A stretch of DNA of 64,000 bases from Anaerolineaceae bacterium. Its GTDB lineage: Bacteria; Chloroflexota; Anaerolineae; Anaerolineales; Anaerolineaceae. The stretch is taken from positions 146,061-210,060 of the forward strand of contig JAJUGU010000002.1 in assembly GCA_029265815.1 (NCBI GenBank), written 5' to 3'. Below, one piece after another: positions 46,759 to 55,547 of the stretch (within the stretch, counting starts at the first letter, position 1; the number at the start of each line of letters is the position of its first letter). The position numbers and the translations under genes were made by a program. Under the pieces are notes generated by a model. It was not told the origin of the DNA, made no database searches, and saw only the letters and a program-made list of their open reading frames with translations.

Positions 46759-47787
46759 ATGGACTTAAAACCCGCACGTATTCTTGGCATTGAATCATCC
46801 TGTGACGAAACGGCTGCGTCTGTGGTCGAAAACGGCCGGTCGATTTTATCGAGTGTGGTGGCAACACAGATCGAATTACATGCCAAGTACGGCGGTGTAT
46901 TTCCAGAGGTGGCATCGCGCCAGCATATTCGCACGATTTATGCAGTGATCGATGAGGCGCTGCAGCAGGCTCACATGGGTTTAACCGATGTTGATGCTGT
47001 TGCGGTGACTCGCGGACCGGGTCTGGCAGGTTCGCTGGTGGTGGGAGTGAATGCAGCCAAAGGGCTTGTTCTCGGACGAAACATCCCTTTGATTGGAATC
47101 AACCACCTCGAAGGACACATTTGCTCAGCCTGGCTTTATCATGCAGATACCTCGCGCCCACCCGAAGCACCAAAATTTCCACTTCTAGCGCTGCTTGTCT
47201 CTGGCGGGCACACCGAATTGAACCTGATGACCGATTATTTACAGTACCGCCGGCTTGGAGCCACGCTGGATGATGCCGCTGGTGAAGCATTCGACAAGGT
47301 AGCCCGCCTGATCGGGCTGCCTTATCCCGGTGGCCCCTCGATTCAGAAGGCCGCTGCAGATGGTGACCCTGAAGCTTTCAAATTCCCCCGCTCACGTCTG
47401 GATGGAACATGGAACTTTTCTTTTAGCGGGTTAAAGACTGCTGTGTTGCGGGTGGTGAGGGAGTTAGAAAAAACGAATCGTATCCTTCCGGTAAACGATC
47501 TGGCAGCCAGTTTTCAGGCGGCGGTCGTGGATTCGTTATTCACCAAAACGATGAAAGCCGCACGCGAGTTCGAGGTCAAATCAGTGGTTGTTGCCGGGGG
47601 TGTATCTGCTAATCGTGCGCTGCGTGATACATTTCTACATCAGTCAGAGTTTCCTGTACATATTCCCCCGCTTTCCTTTTGTACCGATAATGCTGCTATG
47701 ATTGCCTCAGCCGGGTATTTTCATTATATGGCGGGTCACAAGGATCCGCTTGACCTGGATGTATTGCCAAACTGGCCGTTAAGTTAA
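46759..47787 (+). CDS. tsaD: tRNA N6-adenosine threonylcarbamoyltransferase
   Basis: TsaD transfers the threonylcarbamoyl group to A37 of ANN-decoding tRNAs. The 342-residue ASKHA-fold protein shows ILGIESSCDETAASVV (N-terminal nucleotide site), VTRGPGLAGSLVVG, INHLEGHICSAW with the metal His pair, LLVSGGHTEL, and a C-terminal TDNAAMIASAGY. The start is ATG at 46759, since AAGGAA lies 7 nt upstream; a more distal TTG (46735) and ATG (46753) are less well placed. TsaB, TsaC and TsaE partners are not adjacent. Confidence 0.96.
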   Translation: MDLKPARILGIESSCDETAASVVENGRSILSSVVATQIELHAKYGGVFPEVASRQHIRTIYAVIDEALQQAHMGLTDVDAVAVTRGPGLAGSLVVGVNAAKGLVLGRNIPLIGINHLEGHICSAWLYHADTSRPPEAPKFPLLALLVSGGHTELNLMTDYLQYRRLGATLDDAAGEAFDKVARLIGLPYPGGPSIQKAAADGDPEAFKFPRSRLDGTWNFSFSGLKTAVLRVVRELEKTNRILPVNDLAASFQAAVVDSLFTKTMKAAREFEVKSVVVAGGVSANRALRDTFLHQSEFPVHIPPLSFCTDNAAMIASAGYFHYMAGHKDPLDLDVLPNWPLS

Positions 47788-47815
47788 GTAACTTTCTTGC
47801 ATCAGGATCATCAAA

Positions 47816-48424
47816 TTGATTGAGGACAAAGATTTTTCACCGGATTTTATTGACAGGCTTACAGCCGGAGACCGCGCAGCCTTTGCGGAACTGGTGGAAA
47901 AGACCTCACCCAGGATCTATGGGCTTGCGTTGAGGATGTTATCTAACGAACAGGATGCCGAAGACGTGCTGCAAGAAACTTATCTCAAAGCCTATAAAGC
48001 CATACCAGATTTTGAAAAAAGGTCTTCGCTGACTACCTGGCTGTACCGCATTGCAGCGAATGAAGCTCTAATGATGATCCGCAAGAAGAAACCCCTTCAG
48101 CAATCAGTGGAACTGGATGATGACAATGACGAGGGCGAGGCGCAGCCAGAGATCGTTGACTGGCGTTATCTTCCTGAAAAAGAGCTGGCTTCTATTGAGA
48201 CGCGACGGATGCTGCAGGAAGCAATAGATCGACTCAGTACGGCTTTACGGATTGTTTTTCTGCTGAGGGATGTGCAGGGATTATCAGTAAAAGAAACTGC
48301 GGATATTCTTGGAGTTAACGAGAATGTTGTGAAGACACGTCTGGTTCGCGCCCGGTTAAAGCTGCGAGACGACCTTTCGGGATACTTCCGCGAGCGATTG
48401 GTTTCAGAGGTGCAAAATGGATGA
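47816..48424 (+). CDS. ECF-type RNA polymerase sigma factor
   Basis: A 202-residue sigma-70 group 4 factor. Region 2 has ALRMLSNEQDAEDVLQETYLKAYKAI and FEKRSSLTTWLYRIAANEALM. A variable acidic linker (DDDNDEGEAQPE) leads to region 4, with LSVKETADILGVNENVVKTRLVRARLKLR as the helix-turn-helix. The start seems to be TTG. It overlaps the anti-sigma gene by 8 nt, the usual coupling for such pairs. Which promoters it recognises is unknown; the later genes of this operon may belong to its regulon. Confidence 0.9.
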   Translation: MIEDKDFSPDFIDRLTAGDRAAFAELVEKTSPRIYGLALRMLSNEQDAEDVLQETYLKAYKAIPDFEKRSSLTTWLYRIAANEALMMIRKKKPLQQSVELDDDNDEGEAQPEIVDWRYLPEKELASIETRRMLQEAIDRLSTALRIVFLLRDVQGLSVKETADILGVNENVVKTRLVRARLKLRDDLSGYFRERLVSEVQNG

Positions 48425-48677
48425 GCACGGTCATTGCAAGGATTATCTGAAGAACTTTTGTGATTTCATTGATGGCGAACTTCCAGCTGAATTGTGCGAA
48501 CAGCTTAAAGCCCATCTTGCTGAATGTACTAATTGCACCATTATTCTAGAAACATTGAAACGCACCATTAACATCTATCAAAGTACAGCCGAAAGTGAAC
48601 GATTGCCGGAGGATGTTCACTCGAGGTTACTGGCTCGTTTAAAATTAGACGATGACTGGATTACGAAGGGCAGTTAA
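48417..48677 (+). CDS. Zinc-finger anti-sigma factor (ZAS type)
   Basis: An 86-residue protein with CDFIDGELP and the ZAS motif HLAECTNC (H-x3-C-x2-C) that binds zinc and often senses thiol stress. It overlaps the sigma factor gene and should hold that factor inactive. Unlike many anti-sigma factors there is no membrane helix, so it is probably soluble. Confidence 0.85.
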   Translation: MDEHGHCKDYLKNFCDFIDGELPAELCEQLKAHLAECTNCTIILETLKRTINIYQSTAESERLPEDVHSRLLARLKLDDDWITKGS

Positions 48678-48680
48678 TAA

Positions 48681-48875
48681 ATGCAGGATTCCAACGAAAC
48701 AGAGAAGAGAGTAATTCTTGACAACCATTCACAATCTGGTGACTCTGCCTGTTCGGTGCTGGAATCTGGGGATATATGCCCGGCCTGTCACAAAGGGCGC
48801 ATGGCATACGATGGATTCTTAATCCTGACCTGCCCTGAATGCGGCTTTCGGATGGGCGGTGGTGGGTTCACCTGA
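48681..48875 (+). CDS. Small zinc-ribbon protein
   Basis: A 64-residue ORF, 3 bp after the anti-sigma gene. After a polar N-terminus, CPACHKGRMAYDGF and CPECGFRMGGGG form a two-knuckle zinc ribbon. The function is unknown; its place next to a thiol-type anti-sigma factor suggests the same stress regulon. An overlooked gene is unlikely since the operon reads straight through. Confidence 0.65.
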   Translation: MQDSNETEKRVILDNHSQSGDSACSVLESGDICPACHKGRMAYDGFLILTCPECGFRMGGGGFT

Positions 48876-48951
48876 TAAAGCGATTCTCTGCTCCGTTGGA
48901 GCAAAAAACTGGGATAAATTGAATTAAAGGATTTTTTTCTCGGAGGAATGA

Positions 48952-49368
48952 ATGGACGCCAAGTTAACCTGGAAACAAGGAATGGCCTTTACAGGTGTGG
49001 CCAACACCGGGGTTGAAATTCCGATGGATACGGTTCTTGAACACGGGGGCTCAGGTGAGGGTGCGACGCCCATGGAATTGATTCTAATGGGGGTTGGCGG
49101 TTGTACAGCCATGGATGTTATTTCAATTTTGCAAAAGAAGCGCCTGGAGATTCATAAATTTGAAATCGTACTCCATGCTGATCGAGCTGCAGAGCACCCT
49201 AAAGTGTTCACAGATATTACGATCGAGTATGTCATCACCGGAAAGGGTATCGATCGGGAATCTGTTGAACGCGCAATCGACCTGAGTGAAAACAAGTATT
49301 GCTCTGGGATAGCGATGATGCGTAAAGCAGCAAATATTAAAACTTCTTATCGTATTGTAGAGGCGTAA
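48952..49368 (+). CDS. OsmC family peroxiredoxin-like protein
   Basis: A 138-residue OsmC/YhfA-type protein that reduces organic hydroperoxides with two cysteines. C51 lies in MGVGGCTAMD and C117 in NKYCSGI, the two family positions; GGSGEGATPMELIL is the first loop. It follows the sigma/anti-sigma/zinc-ribbon genes after 76 bp, which fits a redox stress set. ATG follows CGGAGGAATGA. Confidence 0.9.
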   Translation: MDAKLTWKQGMAFTGVANTGVEIPMDTVLEHGGSGEGATPMELILMGVGGCTAMDVISILQKKRLEIHKFEIVLHADRAAEHPKVFTDITIEYVITGKGIDRESVERAIDLSENKYCSGIAMMRKAANIKTSYRIVEA

Positions 49369-49428
49369 CTAAACTTTATTGAGATCGTAATCTTAAAGCC
49401 GCCCGATTTCATCGTTAATAACAAAAAT

Positions 49429-49461
49429 AAATCCTGAAGTTCTGAATGAATTTCAGGATTT
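49429..49461. terminator. Bidirectional terminator between OsmC and LysM/M23 genes
   Basis: Perfect 10-bp stem AAATCCTGAA (49429-49438) / TTCAGGATTT (49452-49461), flanked by A-run and T-run. It ends at the stop codon of the convergent gene. Confidence 0.82.
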
Positions 49462-50970
49462 TTATTCTCCCGCGGTAATCTGGCTTTTTGGATCAGCGAT
49501 GGTGGACGCCTTAACGATCTTTCCAAATTTCTGAAGTGTACCCTGATAAGATTCGATGCCATTTCCGGCGAACCAGCCATCGAGATTAAAACCCAGTGCT
49601 CCTTCTGCTTCAACCCATTCGCCATTATATTTGCGGGCGATGTGGATGTGCGTGCCGGTTGCTGCACCGCCTTCACAGGAGGGATGCCCAAGTGGGTCGC
49701 CAGCTTTCACTAAGACACCAGGGCGCGCTCTTTCTTCAGTAGCGATATGAAGGTAGAGGACGACCCAGCCAGTACGCTCATCACCATCCATATCGAGATC
49801 GAGCATCACAATCGCAGGCTCAGAACGGACAACCTGCCCATCAGCGACTGCCACAGTATATTCACGGGTAATGACACACCCACCTGTTCCTGTGGGTGGT
49901 GCAAAATCGAGAGCGGCCAGCGGTTCACCATTTCCCCAGGCTGCATGTGGTCCGCCGGTGTAAGTCCAGGTTTTACCCGTTTCAAAGGGCAGGATAAATG
50001 CTGGCTGCTGCAATTGCCCGGGGATGTGATTGGAAAGGTTAACCCACGGGTTACCGAATAATTCTGTGTATGTTTTGGCGAGTCCCTCTGTGTAAATTGC
50101 ACGGGTGTATTCCTCGATGGGCAGAACCAATGAGAAATAATATTGAATTCCGACCGTAGCCGCGTTCTGCCATGGATCGGGATGCTCAATGGTTCCGTCA
50201 GTGCGAGTGATAGTATCTAACCTGCCGCTGCGCCAGCCGTAATAACCATTGTTCAAAGCGTTTGCGGCCCAGACAAGCTGCAGGTATAACCCTTTATGGT
50301 AAGGGTCAACATACCCTAGAGGGTAATCTTCTTTTTCAGGGTCAAGGGTTTCTTGGGTTAACGCACCGGCCTGGTATTCGACGATCGCCAGCAACAGGCG
50401 CGGGCTCACGGAATATTGCAGAGCGACATAATCAATCACATCTCCACCGCGCCGGGTTTGATCTCCAGCCAGAGCGGTATAATTTTTTAGCCATCCGGGG
50501 TAAGAGTTTACAAAATCAGCAGTATCGAAACCAATCTGAGCTGGTCCGTTTATAAAAAGAGAATCGGGAATGATCTGGTAGGAATTTCCCCAGAGAGCTT
50601 CATAATAGATCGGCACGGTAATATGTGATCCGGGGGTTAATGTTGTTTCATTCTTGGTCAGGTCAGGATTGACGTCGAGAATCTCTTTCACAGTGGTGTT
50701 GAAGTGTGCAGCGACTGCGGGTAGACTGTCGCCCGTCTGAACGATGTAATCTACGGGGGTGCCGGCAGCGTATACCGGCCGGGTAGCGATGGGAGTTGCT
50801 GTGGCAGACTCTTCTGTCACGATAGTTGGTGTTTCAACCAAAATTGTTGGTTCTGGTGAAACGGGCTGGGCAGGCATGCAGCCAGCCGCCAGTATCATAC
50901 TGATTAACAACAGTATGATGTTTTGGACGATCTGGCGGGATCCGGTTATCTTATTAATTCTGAAATCCAT
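49462..50970 (-). CDS. LysM / lysozyme-like / M23 envelope lipoprotein (copy 3)
   Basis: A 502-residue lipoprotein likely to act on peptidoglycan. Lipobox LAAGC (C31) is followed by a Thr-rich linker, a LysM domain (74-121; YIVQTGDSLPAVAAHF), a helical module (145-315) with VSPRLLLAIVEYQAG (E198 in the place of a transglycosylase Glu), and a C-terminal M23 domain. The M23 ligands are H342 and D355 in PHAAWGNGEPLAALDF, and H441 and H443 in GTHIHIA. Two Cys (GGCVITR and HPSCEGG) are kept in all three copies and may form a disulfide. Last gene of a three-copy tandem array on the minus strand. Confidence 0.85.
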   Translation of the reverse strand: MDFRINKITGSRQIVQNIILLLISMILAAGCMPAQPVSPEPTILVETPTIVTEESATATPIATRPVYAAGTPVDYIVQTGDSLPAVAAHFNTTVKEILDVNPDLTKNETTLTPGSHITVPIYYEALWGNSYQIIPDSLFINGPAQIGFDTADFVNSYPGWLKNYTALAGDQTRRGGDVIDYVALQYSVSPRLLLAIVEYQAGALTQETLDPEKEDYPLGYVDPYHKGLYLQLVWAANALNNGYYGWRSGRLDTITRTDGTIEHPDPWQNAATVGIQYYFSLVLPIEEYTRAIYTEGLAKTYTELFGNPWVNLSNHIPGQLQQPAFILPFETGKTWTYTGGPHAAWGNGEPLAALDFAPPTGTGGCVITREYTVAVADGQVVRSEPAIVMLDLDMDGDERTGWVVLYLHIATEERARPGVLVKAGDPLGHPSCEGGAATGTHIHIARKYNGEWVEAEGALGFNLDGWFAGNGIESYQGTLQKFGKIVKASTIADPKSQITAGE

Positions 50971-51003
50971 CTATAAACTTGCTGGATCGTTTCACCGCGA
51001 TCC

Positions 51004-52593
51004 TCAATCCGGTTTTCTAATATCAGATTTTGGAGATCCGAGTGTGTCGGCGATTACGATATGATCTCCGTTGACCAATGTGCCTTTGTATGGAGCATCA
51101 CCATTATGCGCGGTGTAGCCGCTCAAAACGAACGGCAGTGGGCCATCGGCGAGTATCCATTCGCCGTTAAACTTGCGCGCCACATGAGTGTGAGTGCCGG
51201 TGGAAACTCCTCCTTCACAGGAAGGATGTCCAATTTTATCACCAGTTTCAACATAAGTACCCACCTGCACGCGGTCGCGGGTTTCGATATGCATATACAT
51301 AATGTTCCAGCCGGTCTGTTCAATGCCGTCACCGTCAAGGTCTTCGATCACCAATCCTTCATCTGCAAAGACGATCACGCCTGGGGCCATGGCTGTGACC
51401 CATTGTTCTGACTGCACGCATCCGCCTACCCCGGTAGGCGGAGCAAAATCGAGAGCAGCCAGCGCACCGTCTTCTCCCCACGCCGAGTGTGGTCCACCGG
51501 TGAACGTCCAGGTGAGGGTGGAGTTGAAGGGCAGTTCGAGGTCGGGTTGTTTTAAGTCGGGCGGGTAGAGGGGTTCTACAGCCTGAGATCGTAGGAAGAA
51601 ATTGCCGAACATATTTTCCATTAATGCCGGCATGCTGTTTTCTCCATAAAGAGCACCCGCCCATTCCAACCGGTCGTACAGGCGTGAGAAGAGGTATTGA
51701 ACCGCCACTGTTCCAGCGTTCAATCCGGGGCTGAGGCGCTGCTGTGTACCATCATGGAAGGTCAGGGTGGTCAGAGTTCCTGCACGCCAGCCATAATAAC
51801 CTACGGAGAGCTGCGAAACTGTCCATGAAAGCTGCTTGTACAAACCTTTATACTCGAGCCTGACATAGCCCATTGGATATTCTGCTTCGGCGATGTTGGT
51901 TGGCCCACCGTAGACCCAGCCACTTTTATATTCCAGAACAGCCAACAATAAGTAAGGGTTGATGGAGTTTTCAGTGGCAACACGCTTGATTAAACCTGCG
52001 CCGGTGTACTGTTTGGATCCGACTTCTTCTTTGTAGCGGCTCAAATATCCGCCTGCTTCGGCAATAAAGCCTTCGATGTCAAAATCCGCTGCGGAAGGCG
52101 AATATACAACCTCACTGTCGGGCATAATGATTGTGGATTCAAAAACATCCTCGAGGACATCGGGAATGACGAGCAAAATGCCGGGGTTGATCAGGCCGGT
52201 GGAAGGGATGGGTTCGCTGGCTGTAATCTGGTCGGCAGTCACGCCAAATCTGCTCAGAATGGAAGGGAGGGTGTCACCCGACTGAGTGTAATAGGAAATG
52301 GGCGGTTTAGGCGTAGCATTGGGGTCAATGGTATGTGTCGGCCGGGGTGTATTCGTAGCCAGCGGCATATCCGTAAATGTGGGTACGGGAGAGGGTGTTT
52401 CGGGGGTGGCGGTTGGCGATACTGCGGTTGCAGTGGGTGCAGCAGTTGTGCTGATCGATTCTTGTACAAGCGCGGTAGCGGTCAGTTCAACCGGGCTGAT
52501 GTAGCCCTGCGAACAGGAAAGCGTGGCCAGCACGATGCTGACTGCACCGGCCGCGATCTTGAGTCTGCTAGTGTTGAATCTGATTTTCTGCAA
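51004..52593 (-). CDS. LysM / lysozyme-like / M23 envelope lipoprotein (copy 2)
   Basis: Paralogue of its two neighbours, 529 residues. Lipobox ATLSC, a Thr/Pro-rich linker, one LysM domain (YYTQSGDTLPSILSRF), a helical module with INPYLLLAVLEYKSGW, and the M23 domain with GGPHSAWGEDGALAALDF and GTHTHVAR. The start is probably TTG at 52593, inside the end of the upstream copy, so translation is coupled. All metal ligands are present, so it is likely active. Confidence 0.85.
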   Translation of the reverse strand: MQKIRFNTSRLKIAAGAVSIVLATLSCSQGYISPVELTATALVQESISTTAAPTATAVSPTATPETPSPVPTFTDMPLATNTPRPTHTIDPNATPKPPISYYTQSGDTLPSILSRFGVTADQITASEPIPSTGLINPGILLVIPDVLEDVFESTIIMPDSEVVYSPSAADFDIEGFIAEAGGYLSRYKEEVGSKQYTGAGLIKRVATENSINPYLLLAVLEYKSGWVYGGPTNIAEAEYPMGYVRLEYKGLYKQLSWTVSQLSVGYYGWRAGTLTTLTFHDGTQQRLSPGLNAGTVAVQYLFSRLYDRLEWAGALYGENSMPALMENMFGNFFLRSQAVEPLYPPDLKQPDLELPFNSTLTWTFTGGPHSAWGEDGALAALDFAPPTGVGGCVQSEQWVTAMAPGVIVFADEGLVIEDLDGDGIEQTGWNIMYMHIETRDRVQVGTYVETGDKIGHPSCEGGVSTGTHTHVARKFNGEWILADGPLPFVLSGYTAHNGDAPYKGTLVNGDHIVIADTLGSPKSDIRKPD

Positions 52594-54091
52594 TGCGACC
52601 GTCCCATGAATAAACGATTTGACCGTCTTTGCTGAGTGTGCCGTTGTATTCGATGCCTACTCCGGCGGAAGTCCAGCCACTCAACACGAACGGAAGGTCA
52701 GTATCAGCTGAAATCCACTCTCCATTATAGCGCCTGGCAATGTGAACATGGGTACCATTGGAAACCCCGCCTTCGCAGGAAGGATGTCCGATACGGGTGC
52801 CGGTCTTTACCTGTGTGCCTGTAGCGATGCGGTCGCGGGTTTCAATGTGCATGTAAAGAATGGTCCAGCCGGTCTGTTCAAGTCCATCACCGTCGAGATC
52901 GAGAACCACGGCCCCATCACCAGAGCGCACAATCACACCGTCTGCAACGGCCGTCACCCAGTCATTGGATTGGAAACATCCGAATTGATCGCCTGGTGGG
53001 GCAAAATCAAGCGCTGCCCAGGCCGATCCATCGCCCCAGCCGGTATGCGGACCTCCGGTAAAAGACCAGACCGCGCCTTCTTCGAACGGCAGGCTCATTT
53101 GAGGCTGTGAGAGGCCGTCAGGGATCAGGGGTTCGATGGCAAGGTCGAATGGGATGCCAAAGAAATTGACGTAGGTTTGATAGACTCCTGATTCTGAGAC
53201 AGCCTTCTGCCAGGTGGCAGAACTGGAATCGACTCCCAGCATATACTGAACGCCCGCAGTGCCAGCGTTAATAATTGGAGAGAACATGACGAGACCGCCG
53301 TCATTGAAACTGATGTATGAAATCGCGCCGATCTTCCACAGGTAATAGCCGCGATTGAGCTTATCGGCCGTCCAGGCGAGCTGTTTATAAAGACCCTTGC
53401 GGTTTTCATCCATCACCTGCATTGGGTAATCCTGTGTGACAGAATTAACGTTTTGGGAGGCCACCCAGCCAGAGCGGTATTCAAGCAATGCCAGCAGCAG
53501 GCGCGGGTTGACAGAATATTCGCAACTGACCCGTTCAACGATCTGCGCTCCGGTAAGCGTCTTTTCGTCTACGGTTTCGCTGTAATTCATCAGGTAGCCT
53601 CTGTGTTGGTTGATGAATGCCTCAATATCGAGAGTTGAACTGACAGGCCCATAGACCAGCTCGGAATCGGGGATGATCTTGAAATCGGAAGGTGGAATAC
53701 TGGGTGTCATAGCCGGGATGGTGATCAGCTGGCCAATTTCCAGCCAGTTTGGATCGATGTTTGGATTGGCATTAATGAGGACATCGAGATCAATATTGTA
53801 TTTTTGCGCAATGGCGGCAAGATAATCTCCGGCTTGCACGATATACTGTTCTTCGCTGGCGCGCGGGGTGTCGAGGGTGCGCGGTGCGTCGGGGGTGGGT
53901 GTGAAATGCGGCGCGTTGGGGTCGCGGGCAGCGGGTAATGTGGGGTCAGGCATTTCACCCAGCTGTGAAGGAGAAATTTGATCTGTTTGATCTAGCAGCC
54001 AGGGGCGCGTGTTGGGTGCAGGCTGCACGCAACCTGCAAGGATAAGGATCGATATCACGCAAGTCATGATGATGTTATGGTATTTTTTCAA
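52568..54091 (-). CDS. LysM / lysozyme-like / M23 envelope lipoprotein (copy 1)
   Basis: First of the three tandem paralogues, 507 residues. Lipobox ILAGC, then a Pro/Asp-rich linker, LysM (YIVQAGDYLAAIAQKY), a helical module with VNPRLLLALLEYRSGW, and M23 with GGPHTGWGDGSAWAALDF and GTHVHIAR. The start is TTG at 54091, with GAGGA 6 nt upstream, and overlaps the HIT gene stop by 4 nt (TTGA). Together the three look like a family of envelope-remodelling enzymes anchored outside the cell. Confidence 0.85.
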   Translation of the reverse strand: MKKYHNIIMTCVISILILAGCVQPAPNTRPWLLDQTDQISPSQLGEMPDPTLPAARDPNAPHFTPTPDAPRTLDTPRASEEQYIVQAGDYLAAIAQKYNIDLDVLINANPNIDPNWLEIGQLITIPAMTPSIPPSDFKIIPDSELVYGPVSSTLDIEAFINQHRGYLMNYSETVDEKTLTGAQIVERVSCEYSVNPRLLLALLEYRSGWVASQNVNSVTQDYPMQVMDENRKGLYKQLAWTADKLNRGYYLWKIGAISYISFNDGGLVMFSPIINAGTAGVQYMLGVDSSSATWQKAVSESGVYQTYVNFFGIPFDLAIEPLIPDGLSQPQMSLPFEEGAVWSFTGGPHTGWGDGSAWAALDFAPPGDQFGCFQSNDWVTAVADGVIVRSGDGAVVLDLDGDGLEQTGWTILYMHIETRDRIATGTQVKTGTRIGHPSCEGGVSNGTHVHIARRYNGEWISADTDLPFVLSGWTSAGVGIEYNGTLSKDGQIVYSWDGRIAENQIQH

Positions 54092-54447
54092 CGCAGTCCT
54101 CTGGTAATGAGTGAACTGATGAGCGGCCTGCCAGAAAGGATATGCAGGTGTAGATGGAAGACAGACTGACCGGCCGTTTCACCGGTGTTAATCACCAGAC
54201 GGTAGCCGCCTTTGGGACCAACCTGCTCGCTGGCAATGCGCCGTGCGGTGAAGATCAAACGCCCCACATACGCCGGGTCGGATTCATCCAATTCGTTCAA
54301 CGATGTGAAGTGCCGGCGCGGTATGACCAGCAAATGCAGGGGGGTGAGGGGATGAATATCGCGGATGACAAGAAATTCCTCGTCTTCATAGATGATTTCG
54401 GAGGGGGCGGTCTTCTCGATGATCCTGCAAAAGATGCAATTTTCCAT
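54088..54447 (-). CDS. HIT family nucleotide hydrolase/transferase
   Basis: A 119-residue HIT-fold protein. The N-terminal CIFCRI gives a zinc-type site, and the C-terminal catalytic triad is QSVFHLHLHIL (H-x-H-x-H). Such proteins hydrolyse adenosine phosphoramidates or dinucleoside polyphosphates. I chose ATG at 54447; a TTG six codons earlier is open. The stop overlaps the start of the LysM/M23 gene. Confidence 0.9.
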   Translation of the reverse strand: MENCIFCRIIEKTAPSEIIYEDEEFLVIRDIHPLTPLHLLVIPRRHFTSLNELDESDPAYVGRLIFTARRIASEQVGPKGGYRLVINTGETAGQSVFHLHLHILSGRPLISSLITRGLR

Positions 54448-54520
54448 ATCCGTTTTTGGTTGCAATATTCTTGCCTTAAATTTTAGCCCAAAATCAAATG
54501 GAAAAAGTGGGAAAAGGACT

Positions 54521-55294
54521 TTAGTTTTGTGGAGATTTCAAGCGCCAGAGCCAGAACCCACCGTAACCCGTGCGGCCGATATCCATGAACTCGCGGTTTG
54601 TCCAGTCATAGAACTGACCGACACCCGGGTTGTTGGGGTCGTAGAGCATCACTTCACGGATCATATACCCCTCAGCGGTGGGGAAGTTGGTAACAGAATA
54701 TGCCCTGCCGGTTTCATCCACGCGCGAGACGACCAGCATGTGCTCAAAGCTGCCGCTGTCGCCCGCGAAGAGATAGAGGAAGTCTCCAGCGTAGAGAGGA
54801 AACCGGGTGTAGTCGATCTGGTTGATAGGTTCTTCGATCTCGATCTTCTGGAAGGATTCCTCGGGGAAGACTTTTTTAAGTCGCCAGTCATCCTGACCCG
54901 GGCGCGGGTTGAGATAGAAGAAATCGAGAAGCGGTATATCTTGATCGACCAGCCCGGCACCCTGCAGAATGGCGAGTGCAAGCGGGCCACAAACCATATC
55001 AGCTGTACCATAACTGCCCAGATATCCAAGGCGCACGGCAACATCCACGGCTTCTTCGGGCGTCTCTGCGACGTAACCCCGGGCAACCTGGTTAAGCAGG
55101 TCGCGCTGCGCTTGAGATAACGGACCTGTGTAGTGCGTCTGAAGAGTTGGAGAGGGAGTGAGCGTGGGTGTGACGGCAGGGGTGCTGGTGGCCTGTGGCA
55201 GGCTCGTGGCAGTGGCAGGTATGGGCGTGGTTACCGCGCACCCGGTGAGGGCAAGCATCAGCAGAGAGATAAGAGCGCGGAAAAGGGAACGCAT
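54521..55294 (-). CDS. Lipoprotein with C39-like papain-fold domain (putative)
   Basis: A 257-residue lipoprotein: signal peptide with lipobox ALTGC, a Thr/Pro linker, then a domain that I only tentatively place. MVCGPLALAILQGAGL looks like the Cys motif of C39-type peptidases (CGPxxLA), and SFEHMLVVSRVDE could supply the later His, followed by YSVTNFPT. A secreted papain-like enzyme of unknown substrate is the best guess. Start ATG at 55292-55294. It lies upstream of the HIT gene on the same strand. Confidence 0.6.
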   Translation of the reverse strand: MRSLFRALISLLMLALTGCAVTTPIPATATSLPQATSTPAVTPTLTPSPTLQTHYTGPLSQAQRDLLNQVARGYVAETPEEAVDVAVRLGYLGSYGTADMVCGPLALAILQGAGLVDQDIPLLDFFYLNPRPGQDDWRLKKVFPEESFQKIEIEEPINQIDYTRFPLYAGDFLYLFAGDSGSFEHMLVVSRVDETGRAYSVTNFPTAEGYMIREVMLYDPNNPGVGQFYDWTNREFMDIGRTGYGGFWLWRLKSPQN

Positions 55295-55392
55295 AGAAGA
55301 ACCTGCGATTAATTGTATCCAAGAATTCGGATCTTGGGAAAGCATGAAAAATCTTGCCCGATTGGATGGGGTTAGGGTATAATCACTGCGTT

Positions 55393-55467
55393 CGGGGCGT
55401 GGCTCAGACCGGCTAGAGCACTCGGTTCGGGACCGAGAGGTCGGCGGTTCAAATCCGCCCGCCCCGA
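55393..55467 (+). tRNA. tRNA-Pro (anticodon CGG)
   Basis: 75 nt. Acceptor CGGGGCG/CGCCCCG with discriminator A; anticodon stem CTCGG/CCGAG around loop TTCGGGA, so CGG at 55428-55430; T arm GGCGG TTCAAAT CCGCC. CCA is not encoded. An AT-rich insert begins at its 3' end. Confidence 0.96.
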
Positions 55468-55547
55468 CACTTTGATCTCAAAAATTGACCCTTTTTGTGA
55501 TAATAAAAAACATATAATTCGATTTTTTTTCTTTAGGGAGGAAAACC

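Noticed and set aside
43700..49368. Selenocysteine codons (in-frame TGA) near selA.
   Set aside because: The neighbouring genes are complete without recoding; OsmC and the zinc proteins already have ordinary Cys at the expected places.
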